DNA of 64,000 bases from Catonia carolina (lineage: Eukaryota > Arthropoda > Insecta > Hemiptera > Achilidae), in assembly GCA_035578175.1 (NCBI GenBank), contig JAQMRL010000004.1, positions 75,059,901-75,123,900 of the forward strand, in the 5' to 3' direction. The position numbers and the translations under genes are program-made. The notes below the pieces were generated by a model. The model made no database searches. It saw only the letters and a list, made by a program, of their open reading frames with translations, and was not told the origin of the DNA. Of the stretch, positions 22,224 to 33,979 are shown piece by piece (the stretch's first letter is position 1; each line of letters begins with the position of its first letter).

Positions 22224-22679
22224 GATACAAATAATTAATAAAATTTGAAAAGAAACACCGGGTTTATATTTCATAAAACTTATGTGCGTTCACTAATAAT
22301 TTTATAATTCACAATGAAAAAGTACGAACAAAGCGATTAAAACGATCCGTAAAAATTGGGTGTTAACATGCACAACATAACGACTGATGATGTAGAACAT
22401 TCAGGATATTTAAATTTTATATAACATTCGTTAGAGTACTGACGTAAATTAAAATAAGTATAATTAATATAATAAATTAATGCGTTATTAATTTATGAAG
22501 TAAAGACATAAGGTAAGAAAAAAAATTCACAATATTAAACTAGGTGAATTCTATCTCTTAAAAATATATATAATTTTGAATTGCAATAAATTACGTTCAA
22601 TGTCACTTCAAATGTTAATTGCAGCAATTTTTAAGTCGTAACTTATAGTAAAAAATTTTAAATACAATTTTATTATTTT

Positions 22680-22719
<40 letters not shown>

Positions 22720-23040
22720 TATGATTTATGTATGACAGTTAATCACTAATAATTTCTGAAAATGTATAAAAAAGAATTAAACACTGCAGTAAATGCACGA
22801 TAAATTTACAAACAGTTATCTATAATTCACCGTTTACAAAAAAAATTATTCGCCTTTTCAAGTGTAGAATATACCTACATTGTTAAATTTATATTAAAAG
22901 AATTGTGATCATTTTAAGAAATTGAACTAGGATAATGAATTGCGATTTTTTCCAATAAGAATTCTTGGAAAAGAGGTGGTGGGTCTTCGTTATGTCCATT
23001 ATTGATCATTTACACACTACTATGTTATGTGTATCTACTA
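22224..23040. other. AT-rich stretch with (TA)n microsatellite
   Basis: A (TA)n run at 22683-22716. Otherwise no gene or repeat family recognised. Confidence 0.5.
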
Positions 23041-23300
23041 TGTTTTGGATTTTGCTAAAAAAAGCGGCGAAATTGTAAGAATGCTTTTGATTGCTTGGGA
23101 AACTATCAGACCGCAGGCATATAAAAAGTTACCGCTTCGGTAGTGTCAGTTAATTATTGAATTATGAATGGAAAGTGTTGGATTTTGCTAATAAAAGTCG
23201 CGAAATTGTTGGAAGGCTTTAGAGTGTTAGGGAAACACAACAATAGTTAGTACCTTCGTAGTGACTCAGTCAATAGTAGAATTGTCAATGGAAAGAGTTG
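23041..23300 (+). repeat. Diverged ~130-bp tandem duplication
   Basis: Two successive blocks share GGATTTTGCTAAAAAAAG / GGATTTTGCTAATAAAAG, GCGAAATTGT, GGGAAAC and GAATTNTNAATGGAAAG in the same order at about 130-bp spacing. No coding frame is supported. Confidence 0.55.
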
Positions 23301-23945
23301 GCAGGGCGTTCAAAATAATGTCGTTACGGGACTGGTTCTGAATTACGTTAATAGTGCGTGGCATTCGGGTGGTAGCAAATGGTTGTGAACAAGAAAATCA
23401 TTTATTCAGATTTAAGTGGTATTGTGTTACATGAAGTCAAGTTTAATTTAAGCTTAAGTTTCAAAATTAATTTTTATAAGCTTAAAGAAAGTTTATTTGT
23501 TATAATTACACCCAGATCCCAAACGAACCTAGGCTTAGGTGTTAGAGTATTTTACACTCCAATATGAAAATCATTCATCCTGCAGTCCAATACAAAATAA
23601 CATACTTAAAACAAAAAAAAAACAAAATATTTTAATTTATTAGTTTTTATAAAAGGTCACCGTTTATTGTGATCAACTGGGACTCTGTATTTAGATCGTA
23701 TATTATCTGAAAATCTAATTGACAAACGCCTACCCAAAGAACAGAAGCTTGCGCACGTGTTTTAAGTATAAATTATTAACGTCTTTAATAAATGAAACAG
23801 AAGTTAGAGTGAAAATTAAGAGGTAATTAGATAAAATAGCTCTCTCTTAACAACATTTTATATATATTAGCCTTTTTCTAAGGACTGACACAATAAAAAT
23901 TTCACTAGTTCAAGCTTAAACGTACATTGCGAGATAGTTCATTTT
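23301..23945. other. No gene recognised
   Basis: A 62-residue open frame at 23379 lacks any recognisable feature. Confidence 0.45.
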
Positions 23946-24080
23946 TAATTTCTCTTGCCTATATGAATACATAGGAAGGAAAGTATTGTTTTCATGTCGA
24001 TTTTTCAAATTCGAGTTTTCACCGGATCTACACGTTTTCAGACCCCCTGAACCCAAAAAACATGTTTTTAGCGATTGGTC

Positions 24081-24120
<40 letters not shown>

Positions 24121-24907
24121 TGTGAACAGAATATCTCAAGAACGGAACATCCTACGAACTTGAAACTAGAAACTTAAGTTACATACCAGTACCGGACCCG
24201 ACACGAACATTTTCATCAAATTGGTCAACCGGAAGTATTAGTTTATTAGTGTAATTTTTCACTTTTTTGTGATTTTCTCAAAAACTGGTGATACGATTTT
24301 TTTAAAAATCGCCTCATTTACTCAATTTTTTATTCTCTACAAGATAGGGTTGGCGTCATGTTTGCTGAAATTCTTGGTGAGGCTGTTTTCACGTAAAAAA
24401 AATATTTATTTTTAAGATTGCGGCTTTAATTTGCATTTAAGCGCAAAAATTTATATAATAAAAGTTGTAGAGAATTTAAAAACCTACAACTTTTATTGCA
24501 AATTTTTTTGTATAACGCTTAGTTTAGCAGTAATTAGCGATTTTCTGTTTTTTTCTCAATCAAAACGTGAAAAATCGATTTTTTGAAGATTTCGGCCTTA
24601 GTATGCATTTTACGACAAAAGTGTATAAATTTAATTTTATAAGAAATAAAAAGATCAACATATTTTAATTAAAGCTTTTTTCTCTACAGAGCCTAGTTTA
24701 GTGAAAAAGAGTGATTTCCCGTATTTTTAAGCCGTACTGAGTTCGATTTTCATTTTGCGTCTTTCAGTCATGATTAAAATAAGTTATATTTTTAGAGGTA
24801 GTTTTTTTGTTTATTTCTAATGTTTTATTACTAATGTTAGGTTATATTGTTAATTATTTACATTGGCAAGAGAAAGTTGTGTTAAGTGTTTCACACCAGA
24901 TTTTTTT
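23946..24907 (+). mobile_element. H element copy G
   Basis: Near-complete plus-strand copy with a (TG)n microsatellite at 24084-24124 and the terminal hairpin slightly altered (GTGTTAAGTGTTTCACAC). Confidence 0.8.
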
Positions 24908-25011
24908 GTTTGTTTTTAAATGGTACGATCTCTTAAGATTTTTTGAAAGTTTGCATAAACTTTCTTGGTAGAAATCTGATGTGAAAATTTTTCATATAAA
25001 TGTTCCTTTTT

Positions 25012-25405
25012 TTTGTATTTTCTCTTCAATTCTTTATTTACAACTGTAAAATTTTACAACAAGCAAATGTGATGATTATGATAATAATGTAAATGACATG
25101 ATAGGCATGAGAGGGGTAGGGCCCCCATTGGTGCCTCCCCAAGAATGAAATTTGTGTATCAAATTAGCAGGTCTCTACTCCAGCGTCTTTTAAGGCGTCT
25201 ATAGGGGGATTATCAGATACATGGAAGATGGAAAGTGAACGCACCCGTGGGTTCTCGTGTTCGTGTGACTTGTCGTGAAAGCGTTTGTATAGGTATTCGA
25301 TGGAATTTTGTACAATTGGAGTTTTCAAATCTGTATGTCAGATTTTGTTGCTAACGTAAAGAGGTGTTTTTGCTATAAGGCGTAATGTTTTTGATTGTAA
25401 CATTA
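25012..25405 (-). pseudogene. Jockey-like LINE 3' end
   Basis: Minus strand reads SKTLRLIAKTPLYVSNKI then, after a stop, HTDLKTPIVQNSIEYLYKRF, HDKSHEHENP and a frameshifted PPRRLKRRW-type tail. The order (LRL-x-APLYVSN..HTDLKIP) is that of Jockey-clade reverse transcriptases near their C-terminus. 5'-truncated and disabled. Confidence 0.75.
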
Positions 25406-25476
25406 AGTTAATTAAAAAAAGGTAAATTTATGGTAGGGCGGTTCTATACAGTACTTCATACCTAAGTGCATGGTAC

Positions 25477-25616
25477 TTTTTTTTTTTTTTTTTTTTTTTG
25501 GTTTAACGTCCGACTGTTCTGCAATTACTGCTAATGCAGACGGTGAAGGATGAAATGATTTTTTGTAACGTATGAAAAGATGACGTGCCTGAATGGGATT
25601 CGAACCCAAGACCGCA
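25477..25616 (-). mobile_element. S2 tRNA-derived SINE with 10-bp TSD
   Basis: 140 bp in minus orientation: long T run (the A tail), GGTTTAACGTCCGACTGTTC, then the B box as GGATTCGAACCC. The A-box side is truncated. TSD TGCATGGTAC at 25467-25476 and 25617-25626. Confidence 0.88.
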
Positions 25617-25673
25617 TGCATGGTACAACTCATTATGTAAATAGATGTTACTATAGGTATATAGGTATCAAAA

Positions 25674-26071
25674 CTGCCCATAACAGACGGGTGGAGTGTC
25701 AAATTATTTACACTCAATCTGTTCGTTGCAGAGCTAAAATAAATAGTTCTGTTTCTTATCACATGGTCAGCCAATTAAATGACTGAATCATTTAAGAACA
25801 GAAGAGGTAAAGGTGTAAAAGACACTAATCAGAGTTATCTCCTCTGAAATGAAAGTAATGAATTTCATTATACAGCCAGACCCTGTGGTGAATGAAGTGA
25901 ATGTGTCATTTGCAGAGTGGAAAATATGTCCTTTTCAGAGGGCCCGGCATGCTGATAAGCTTACTTTTCCACTCAGTGAGGAAGGCAAGGTAAACCACCT
26001 CACTCCTCGTTTTACTTGGTAAAACCTCTACAGATTCAAACCAGCTTTTTGGCTGATGACCTAAACAACAA
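25674..26071 (+). mobile_element. C400 element with 10-bp TSD
   Basis: Complete copy flanked by GGTATCAAAA at 25664-25673 and 26072-26081. Confidence 0.92.
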
Positions 26072-26081
26072 GGTATCAAAA

Positions 26082-26617
26082 GAACTAACCTTACTAAACC
26101 ACCAAGATAAAAGATGACCTCATCTTTTCATAATTTGAAAATAACAGATTACTTAAAGCCTTTTGTAAACTTATGTTTACTCAGGAAGCTAAAAGTTTTA
26201 AACAGTGAAATGAGTTTTGAAATCGGATAGATTGTTTTTGAGAAAACCTCGTACAAACAAAAATATTACTTTATAATATTAGTATAGACAGAGTAATACT
26301 GAGAAACGTTCAAAATTATTAAAACATAACCTCAAAATCTAACCTTAGATATTTTCGACTTGAAAACTAAATGATATAATGAAATCATTTATAAATAATA
26401 AAATATAAAACTGAACAAATAAAATATGTGATAACAAATATTAAAATTATTTAAATAAGATTTATATTTGACTGTTCAAACGTTTTAAAACTAATATAAT
26501 TTAATTTCGGCTTGGAAAACAGACTAATATTGTTTGCAAATGTTATCTACAGCCAATATCACATCGAAATAATCAATTTATTCTTTATCGTTTTCATATG
26601 AAATGTACACACACGAT
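26082..26617. other. AT-rich stretch, nothing recognised
   Basis: No feature supported. Confidence 0.5.
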
Positions 26618-27300
26618 AAAAATCTGGTGTGAAACACTCACACAACTTTCTCTTGCCAATGCAAATAATTAACAATATAACCTAACATTAGTAATAAAAC
26701 ATTAGAAATAAACAAAAAACTAACCTCAAAAAACATAACCTTATTTTAATCATGAGTGAATGACGCAAAATGAAAATCAACCTTAGTTTGGCTAAAAAAA
26801 AATACGGAAAATCACACTTTCACGCTAAACTAGGCTCTGTAGAGAAAAATGCTCTAAACAAAAGTTGTAGATCTTTTAATTTCCTATAAATTTGATTATA
26901 CACACTTTTGTCGTAAAATAGATTTTTCACACGTTTTCGTGAGAAAAAAACAGAAAATCGCTGATTACCGCTAAACTAAGCGTTATACAAAAAAATGTTT
27001 GAAATAAATGTTATACGATTTTAAATTCTCTACAACTTTTATGATATGATATACATTTTTGCGCTAAAAATGTTCGTGTCGGGTCCGGTAGTGGTATGTA
27101 ACTTAGTTTCAAGTTTGTACGATGTTCCGTTCTTGAGATATTTTGTACACACACACACAAACACCAATCGCTAAAAACATGTTTGTGTGGGTTCAGTGGG
27201 TCTGAAAACGTGTAGATCCGGTGAAAACTCGATTTCGAAAAATCAACATGAAAACAATACTTTCCTTCCTATATATTCATATAGGAAAGAGAAAGTAAAA
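26618..27300 (-). mobile_element. H element copy H, internally deleted
   Basis: Both termini are present, but about 300 bp of the core is missing: TTTTTGCGCTAAAA joins directly to TGTTCGTGTCGGGTCC. Both normal flanks carry AAAATG at this point, so the deletion used microhomology. Confidence 0.82.
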
Positions 27301-28221
27301 ATAAACAATAAAAATAATTCAGACGACATTGATGATTTGTATATAATTAAATTGAAAGTAATTAAAACAGACCGGTTAAGAATAACGGTAACCAAACCAA
27401 AAATATTTGGGTAAAATTTGAATTTAAAAGAACATATAAATTAATAAAATAATAATTGTTTTTTATGACTTAAATATTCAAGTTGTTAACTTAGTTAATG
27501 AGCTACAGATTTCACAAAGCAGATAAATAACACACTCACAGCACTATATAGTAAAATACTATATACAAACAACTAACTTTACACACACACTACAGTGTGA
27601 TAGAAACACTTGTTAACACGGCTAAAGCATCCGGGCTCCAGGCTGACGGCGTACGACAGGGAAAAAACCGAGTCGTATTGATTTTTTCAGACTTGCGCTA
27701 AGCGGGTGCAACAGTAATGGAGGGGGTACGCCAAGAATGCTGGGGGCTCGCACGCAGCGACTCTGACGGTGAAATAAAAAATTTACACAAACACTTAACG
27801 TCAACTCTTCTCGAATACTGACACGACTGGTTCTCATCGTGTTAACAAAACACTGTTGCATAAACTAAAATTTCCCTTTCTTCAATAAAATTTCCCTACT
27901 CATCCGTTGCCAACTTAATATTAAACGATCTCGTATCCATTTATATAGTCATTAAAATATAATTTATTAATACAAATAAACATTTTGCAACGCTGATTAA
28001 TTTACTCCGTAATTTTATCAATATACATAACGGCCAAAATAAATTTCCACAGAAGAAAATATTTATTTTAAGAAAAAATTTTAGATATAAAAAAGAGAAA
28101 AATATTTTTGGGTAAGTATCCGATTCATTCAAGATAATAATGAACCAATACTGTCCTGGAACGAGTTTCCAGCTCAACTTTCGGAAATAGAGCTAGGAAA
28201 GAAATAAATTTAATTTTCTAT
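27301..28221. other. Mostly AT-rich with a GC-richer island at 27604-27857
   Basis: The island (about 250 bp) is bounded by TTGTTAACACG and its reverse complement CGTGTTAACAA. On the minus strand it contains a TCAGTATTCGAG initiator-like motif. It could be a short TIR element or an upstream exon/promoter of the host gene; neither is proven. Confidence 0.35.
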
Positions 28222-28230
28222 AAAATTATG

Positions 28231-28620
28231 ACACAACCCATAACAGACAGGTGGAATGTAAAATTATTTGCACTCAATCTGTTAATTCCAGGGCTAAAAA
28301 AATAGTTATGTTTCTTATCACATGGTCAGCCAATTACACAACAGAATCATTAATGAAAAAATGTATACGTAAAAAAGATACTAAGCAGAGTTATCTCCTT
28401 TGAAAGAAAGAAATTTCATTATACAGCCAGACCCTGTGGTAAGTAAAGTGAAGGTATCATTTGCAGAGAGGAAAATATGTGTTTTTCAGAGGACCTGGCA
28501 TGCTGATAAACATACTTTTCAATTCAGTAAGGAAGGCAATTGTAAACCACTTCATTCCTCGTTTTACTTAGTAAAACCTCTACAGGTTCAAACCAGCCTT
28601 TAGGCTTATGACCTATACAC
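28231..28620 (+). mobile_element. C400 element with 9-bp TSD
   Basis: Somewhat diverged complete copy flanked by AAAATTATG at 28222-28230 and 28621-28629. Confidence 0.88.
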
Positions 28621-28639
28621 AAAATTATGGCAATCTCAG

Positions 28640-28930
28640 ATATTATTGGAAGTAAAATACTACGGACAACTACCAAGTCACATGAACGGTAAATTTAGAC
28701 AGAGTTTCTACGAAGAACAAAGGGATGTACTCGTTTGTGTAGAATAAGGACTATAGACGTAAGGTTAGAATTGGATAGCCACAATCTCAATGAGAAAATA
28801 AAAAAATTTCGGGAAGATTGGAAATAATATACGAAAATGATATCAGGTGAAAAGATACCTCTACTCCAAAAGGGAAGAGAGATGTTGACAGAACTAAGAA
28901 CAGATGGATATAGTTATATAGTATGTGAGT
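28640..28930 (+). pseudogene. LINE reverse transcriptase C-terminal fragment
   Basis: Plus-strand pieces read RTIDVRLELDSHNLNEKIKK, FREDWK, stop, YTKMISGEKIPLLQKG, then after a frameshift GKRDVDRTKNRWI and a stop. This order (NEKI..Y/FRxxW..R/GxGRP-x-RW) is the C-terminal tail of insect endonuclease-reverse-transcriptase LINEs. 5'-truncated with a stop and at least one frameshift. Confidence 0.65.
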
Positions 28931-29912
28931 GAGTTCAAAACAAGGTTATACGTAACCTTATTTTAAAGAAGATTAAGAATAAAAGAAAAATAAGTAAACA
29001 GAATTGACCCTTAAGGAACTCTAAAAATTAATTGGATAAAATCAATCACCAAAAATTTTTTTTAAAAAAATATGTAACTACAAAATGAAATACAGAAGAA
29101 TTTAACTGCAAAAATCTCATTATATGTAAAAATTATTAAAAAATAGAACCGAAAAAAACGGAATGAACCTAACCCATGCGGAACCCCAAAAATTAATTTT
29201 ATAATAAACGAACACATATTATATTATTTGAAGAAAACAAATTATTAAGTAATTTTGCCAAGGTAGGTTTAGTGACAGTGATACTTTTACAGTGTTACAG
29301 TGATACTACAGTGATAACTATTAAATTATAAAATTAAATACCCTAGGTTCGTTTCCAGAGTAATATTACACTAATTTAATCACAGATATATATTTAAAAC
29401 ACATCACAAAATACAATAACCACATAAATATATATTAACATTAGAAGAACGCGCACATTATATCTTACCGAAGTAACAACGAGACAAATGTTTCAAAGTT
29501 CACACAATCGCATTTTATAGAGAACTGTATCATATACGTGGCTGTATTCAAAGAATGAGTAACAGAATTAACATAATTTAAATCAATTCATAACAATTTC
29601 AACTTACAAGAACGTTACAACGCATTTATGTATATGTTTAAATCATTATTCCAAGATGTAAGTTGTACCATGCATTAATTCTGACTGTAGTACATATTAT
29701 ACATATAAACAAAAAAACAAATTTAAAAAAATTATATCTATGTATTAATTTCACGCATTTTTAATCACACCTCGAATTATTCAATTGATGAAAACAGTAC
29801 GATAAAATTATTGGGTAGATTCACAATTTATTTGTGAATTAGCAGTATATTTACTATTAAAAATACGAGAATTTCAAATGGAACTAATCGCGATTGTAAC
29901 GATAGCATCCTC
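28931..29912. other. AT-rich stretch, nothing recognised
   Basis: Includes a small repeated ACAGTGATACT motif at 29275-29320. No gene supported. Confidence 0.45.
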
Positions 29913-30671
29913 TTATTCGAGGTCTGTTAAAAAAGCCTTGACAAGAAACGATGATGAATTTCTACTTCCAAAAAATGGTTGTCTCTGTAGGTTTTCACGG
30001 CATCGAAACGCGGGTTTTAAGATCCAACGATATTCTTCTTCATTGGATGCTTCTCCTATCGGAAATAGGCGAACATTGTCACCTTCAATATTCACTCCTT
30101 CTCTAATCCTACAAAACTGCATGCGAATTTTCCATTGTTGAAAACAGTGCTGGAAGTAATCTTTTGTCAGCTCCTTCAGGACACGTGCCGCTTTCTCTTT
30201 TTCAGCTTCCACAAACTTAAATCTTGTCCATTTTAATGCAGATTTCACCTGAAGGAACAGGTAAAAGTTACATGGTGCAAGATCTAGTGAATAAGGTGGG
30301 TGTTCTAACACTGAGATGCTGTACTTGGCTAGGAACCTCTTGACAGATAACGCGGAATGAAATGCCGCATTGTCTTGGTGGAGAAGCCATAATTCGTACT
30401 TTCACATTTCGGGGCGTTTTTTCCTTACTCTTTGACGTAGTTTAGAAAGTACCTCAAGGTAGTAATATTGATTAATTGTTTTAACTTCAGGAACCCAGTG
30501 AAAGTACACAATCCCATGGATATCAAAAAAAAAACAGTCATTATTTTAAATTTTGACTTGCTCATTCGAGCTTTTTTGGCTCTCGGTGAAGTTCGGCTCT
30601 TCCAGTGCATGGATTGGCGCTTCGTTTCCGCATCATAAGTAAAAAACCACGTTTCATCGCATGTTATTATC
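29913..30671 (-). pseudogene. mariner transposase, left (minus) arm of locus 1
   Basis: Minus strand. It starts at IITCDETWFFTYD (first catalytic D), then SPRAKKARMSKSK, a poly-T frameshift at about 30525, VYFHWVPEVKTINQYYYLEV, an in-frame stop, LLHQDNAAFHSA (second D), DLAPCNF (third catalytic position D to N) and the C-terminal ALKWTRF..WKIRMQFCRIREG. The spacing from HQD to the CNF position is 34 residues, the mariner D,D34D pattern. The N-terminal HTH half is absent. The frame runs on to 29913 through sequence ending near a TTCGAGGTCTGTTAAAAA mariner-type end. Inactive. Confidence 0.85.
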
Positions 30672-30932
30672 GTGTACTGTCCCTAAGGTGAAATCTGCAT
30701 TAAAAGGGACCAGATTTGAGTCTGTGGAAGCTATAAAAGAGAAAGCAGCACGTATCCTGAAAGAGCTGGGAGAATATAACTTCCAGCACTGTTTCCAACA
30801 ATGGAAAATTTGCATGGAGCGTTGTAGGGATAGAGAAAGAGGGTACATTGAAGGTAACAATAAGTGATTATGTATAAAATTAAAATTAAATTTTATACAA
30901 CGTCAGTCTCGTTATTTAACAGCCACACCTCG
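30672..30932 (+). pseudogene. mariner transposase, right (plus) arm of locus 1
   Basis: Plus strand: PKVKSALKGTRFESVEAIKE.. to IEGNNK and a stop, then about 65 bp and the 3' TIR (GTTATTTAACAGCCACACCT then CG), followed by TA at 30933-30934. It joins the minus arm head-to-head at about 30671; the sequence between the first catalytic D and the third is missing from this arm. Confidence 0.85.
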
Positions 30933-30934
30933 TA

Positions 30935-31526
30935 CGTTTAAGTTAGTTGTTTAGTATTTACGGTGTCACGCATATTGTACGTGTATCTGCGTATATTACA
31001 TTTTTTTACTTTTGGGAGTCTCACGGATAAGTAATAGTATACTAGTTTTTGTTTTTTGCAACTTTTCACCCATTTTTGAAAACACGAGACGCCAATGAAA
31101 TACCGAAAAATTTATTTGACAAAAGTTACCAAATATGATATTAACAAAAAATTAATTCTATTTCAAATAATTACAAATTACCTCATTGTAATTAAGTTAC
31201 TTGAATACAAGAGTTAAAAAATGATTAATAACTACAAAAAGATAAAAAAATCTCCATTAATTTCCTATGTGAATGATATGATTAATTGAAGAGGTGCTCT
31301 GAAGAAACCGTGATAACATGATTTAATTTTACACGTCAGTAAAAGGTAATTGTGTTTAACTTTTAAAACGATTTCAAAGTAATCTGTTACTACAAGATTT
31401 CCACAAAATATATTTAAAAAAACTAAAAAATATTTCCCAAAAATTAATACTTTAATATGATTCTGAAATAAATTTTACTTAAAATTTGATTTCGTTTAAG
31501 TAAATCTCTAAGAATTTATCTAAAAT
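30935..31526. other. AT-rich stretch, nothing recognised
   Basis: No feature supported. Confidence 0.5.
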
Positions 31527-32015
31527 CTTTTTTTGTCATCAGTCTCTCGACTGGTTTGATGCAGTTCTCCAACCTGTCCTATCTTGCGCAAGTCGTTTCA
31601 TATCTACATACCTGTAACACCCTACATCTTTTGTAATTTGCTTTATATATTCTAATCTTTGCCTCCCTCTACAATTTACTCCCTCAATATTATCCTCCAT
31701 TATTATTAGCCCAATACCTGGATGTCTTAGGATATGCCCCACTAGCCTATCCCTTCTTATGGTAAGATGCTTCCATATACTTCTTTTTTATCTACTCGCC
31801 TAAGAACCTCTAAATTACTTATTTTGTCCACCCACCTACTCTTTGACATTTTCCTATAACACCACATTTCAAAAGCTTCTATCCTCTTCTTTTCTACAGC
31901 CCCTATCACCCACGTTTCACTTTCGTGTAATACTACACTCCAAACATAATGTTTTAAGAAATTTTTCCTAATCTGTAAATCAATGTTTGAAGTCAGTAAG
32001 CTGTTTTTCTTATAT
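31527..32015 (-). pseudogene. LINE endonuclease/RT C-terminal fragment
   Basis: Minus strand reads KNSLLTSNIDLQIRKNFLKH, YVWSVVLHESETWV, EKKRIEAFEMWCYRKMSKS, WVDKISNLEVLRRVDKK, then after a frameshift at an A run RSIWKHLTIRRDRLVGHILR, GRQRLEYIKQITKDVG and RLAQDRTGWRTASNQSRD with a stop, followed by an A tail (T run at 31528). This is the classical tail of an insect LINE ORF2. 5'-truncated. The same family supplies the fragments at 9.45 and 63.5 kb. Confidence 0.85.
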
Positions 32016-32129
32016 TTTTATTATAGCTGTTACATTTTTTCATTATATTTGTAATAAATATATCACACTATAGTCTACAGGTTTTTTAACAATATTTTGC
32101 CAAGGTATCTTTACTGGGAACAGATTATA

Positions 32130-32524
32130 AATGTGTTGTTTAGGTCATGAGCCGAAAGGCTGGTTTGAACCTCTAAAGGTTTTACTAAGTAAAACGAGGA
32201 GTGAGACGGTTTACCAACGCCTTCCTCACTGAGTGGAAAAGTATGCTTATCAGTAGGCCGGGCCCTCTGAAAAGCACATATTTTCACTCTGCAAATGACA
32301 CCTTCACTTCATTCACCACAGGGTCTGGCTGTATAATAAAATTCATTACTTTCAGAGGATATAACTTTGATTAGTGTCTTTTACACCTCTGCCTCTTCTC
32401 TTCTTAAATAATTCAGTTATTTAATTGGCTGACCATGTGATAAAAACAGACTATTTATTTTAGCCCTGCAAATTTAACAGATGAATGCAAATAATTTGAC
32501 ACTCCACCTGTCTGTTATGGGCAG
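32130..32524 (-). mobile_element. C400 element with ~8-bp TSD
   Basis: Complete minus-strand copy flanked by AGATTATA at 32122-32129 and 32525-32532. Confidence 0.87.
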
Positions 32525-32589
32525 AGATTATAGATAAATTTTGTAACTGAAAATAATATTTCATTTTTTTGTACTTTATAACAAACGCT

Positions 32590-32738
32590 GTTGTTTACGT
32601 CATCAGCCGAAAGGCTGGTTTGAACCTCTAGAGGCTTTATTAAGTAAAACGAGTGAGGTGGTTTACCATTCCCTTCCTTTATGAGTGGAAAAGTATGCAG
32701 ATCAGGATGCTTTCTGAAAAGCATATAATTTTCACTCT
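32590..32738 (-). mobile_element. C400 3' fragment
   Basis: Only the tail half in minus orientation, starting CTGTTGTTTACGTCATCAGC. Confidence 0.75.
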
Positions 32739-32973
32739 TTTTAATCTAATTTTATTGCCATAATTACGAGCCAAACTTGGAATATAATAATTTCTAATAT
32801 ATAAAGTTGAAAATACGTCTCATAACCTGTTATCTCCCATAGTTTTAGAGGTAACAAACACAGAAAACAAAAAATCGGTAACGAAAAGAAGGTTTTTGGA
32901 TTCAACAAGTAGAATATTAAATTTCATAAAAATTTATGTTGATTTAAGTTAAGCATGTATAAAACAAAATATT

Positions 32974-33296
32974 TTTTTTTGTAATCCCTAATTTGTGTAC
33001 GTTGCAATCAGTTCAATTCAGAACATTAAGCAACCCCATGACCCAATGAGATGAGGATGATGTGTATGACGTGTCAATGAGGTGCAGTCTTGTACAGACT
33101 CAGGTCGACCATTCCTGAGAGAGTATGGTTAATTGAACCCCAACCATCAAAGTACACCGGTAACCACTGTCTAGCATTCAAATCCGTATAAAAGTAACTA
33201 CCTTTAGGATTTGAACCAGGAACCTTCGTCTCCGAAAATCAGCTGTTAAACAGCTGATTTTGGCGACGACTTTACCTCTAGATCAACCTGGTGGGT
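32974..33296 (-). mobile_element. S1 SINE with 11-bp TSD
   Basis: Full-length minus-strand copy flanked by AACAAAATATT at 32963-32973 and 33297-33307. This defines both S1 ends: CCCACC at the head, poly-A at the tail. Confidence 0.92.
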
Positions 33297-33307
33297 AACA
33301 AAATATT

Positions 33308-33979
33308 GAAATTCGAATTTTAAGAATAATGGAAGCTTTCGAAGTTAAGCAATCAGATTTTTTCCTGTGGCGTTAGATGAAATCAATAGTCAATTCAAAA
33401 TGTAGTAACACATAAATTATATGAAAGGGATCAAATAATAGAAGCAGCAGAAACTGTTAATGATTCCTACAGGTAGAGAATATTATAATTACGTTAAAAT
33501 GACATGAATATGTTAAAACAAACGTTGTTTTAACTGCAAAATTTACTTGGCTAAATACGAAGAACTTTGCATATGTATTCTGATAAATACGCGCAGTTCA
33601 TTTAACCAAGTAGCATTACATTAGATTAATTAATACAAAACTAAATTTCGTGGACATGAATAAATTTTATAACAATATAAAACACAAATGTTATTTTGTT
33701 TGCCTGTTTCAGAAAGGAAAACAAAATTTGAATTCGTGTTCATTAATACAGAAACGTAGTCTAATATGACGATCATTTTAAATTAAATACAAAATTTATA
33801 TTATGTGCGCGCGCACGTGTGTAATAAATACATAATAAATAGAGCATTATTTATTACGTTATTGTAATCCATAATAATTCCGCTAATCCGAAATTTCGGA
33901 TAATCGAAATGATTTCTATACAAGGTCATCATAAAGATTGGTTAAGTTCCAATAATAAAGGTCAAGAGAGTAAGGAATA
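33308..33979. other. No gene recognised
   Basis: A GCTAATCCGAAATTTCGGAT motif near 33882 resembles pogo-type end sequence, but no partner was found. Confidence 0.45.

Noticed and set aside
25412..25774. Minus-strand 120-residue frame
   Set aside because: It runs through an S2 SINE and the start of C400; the Lys run is the SINE A tail.
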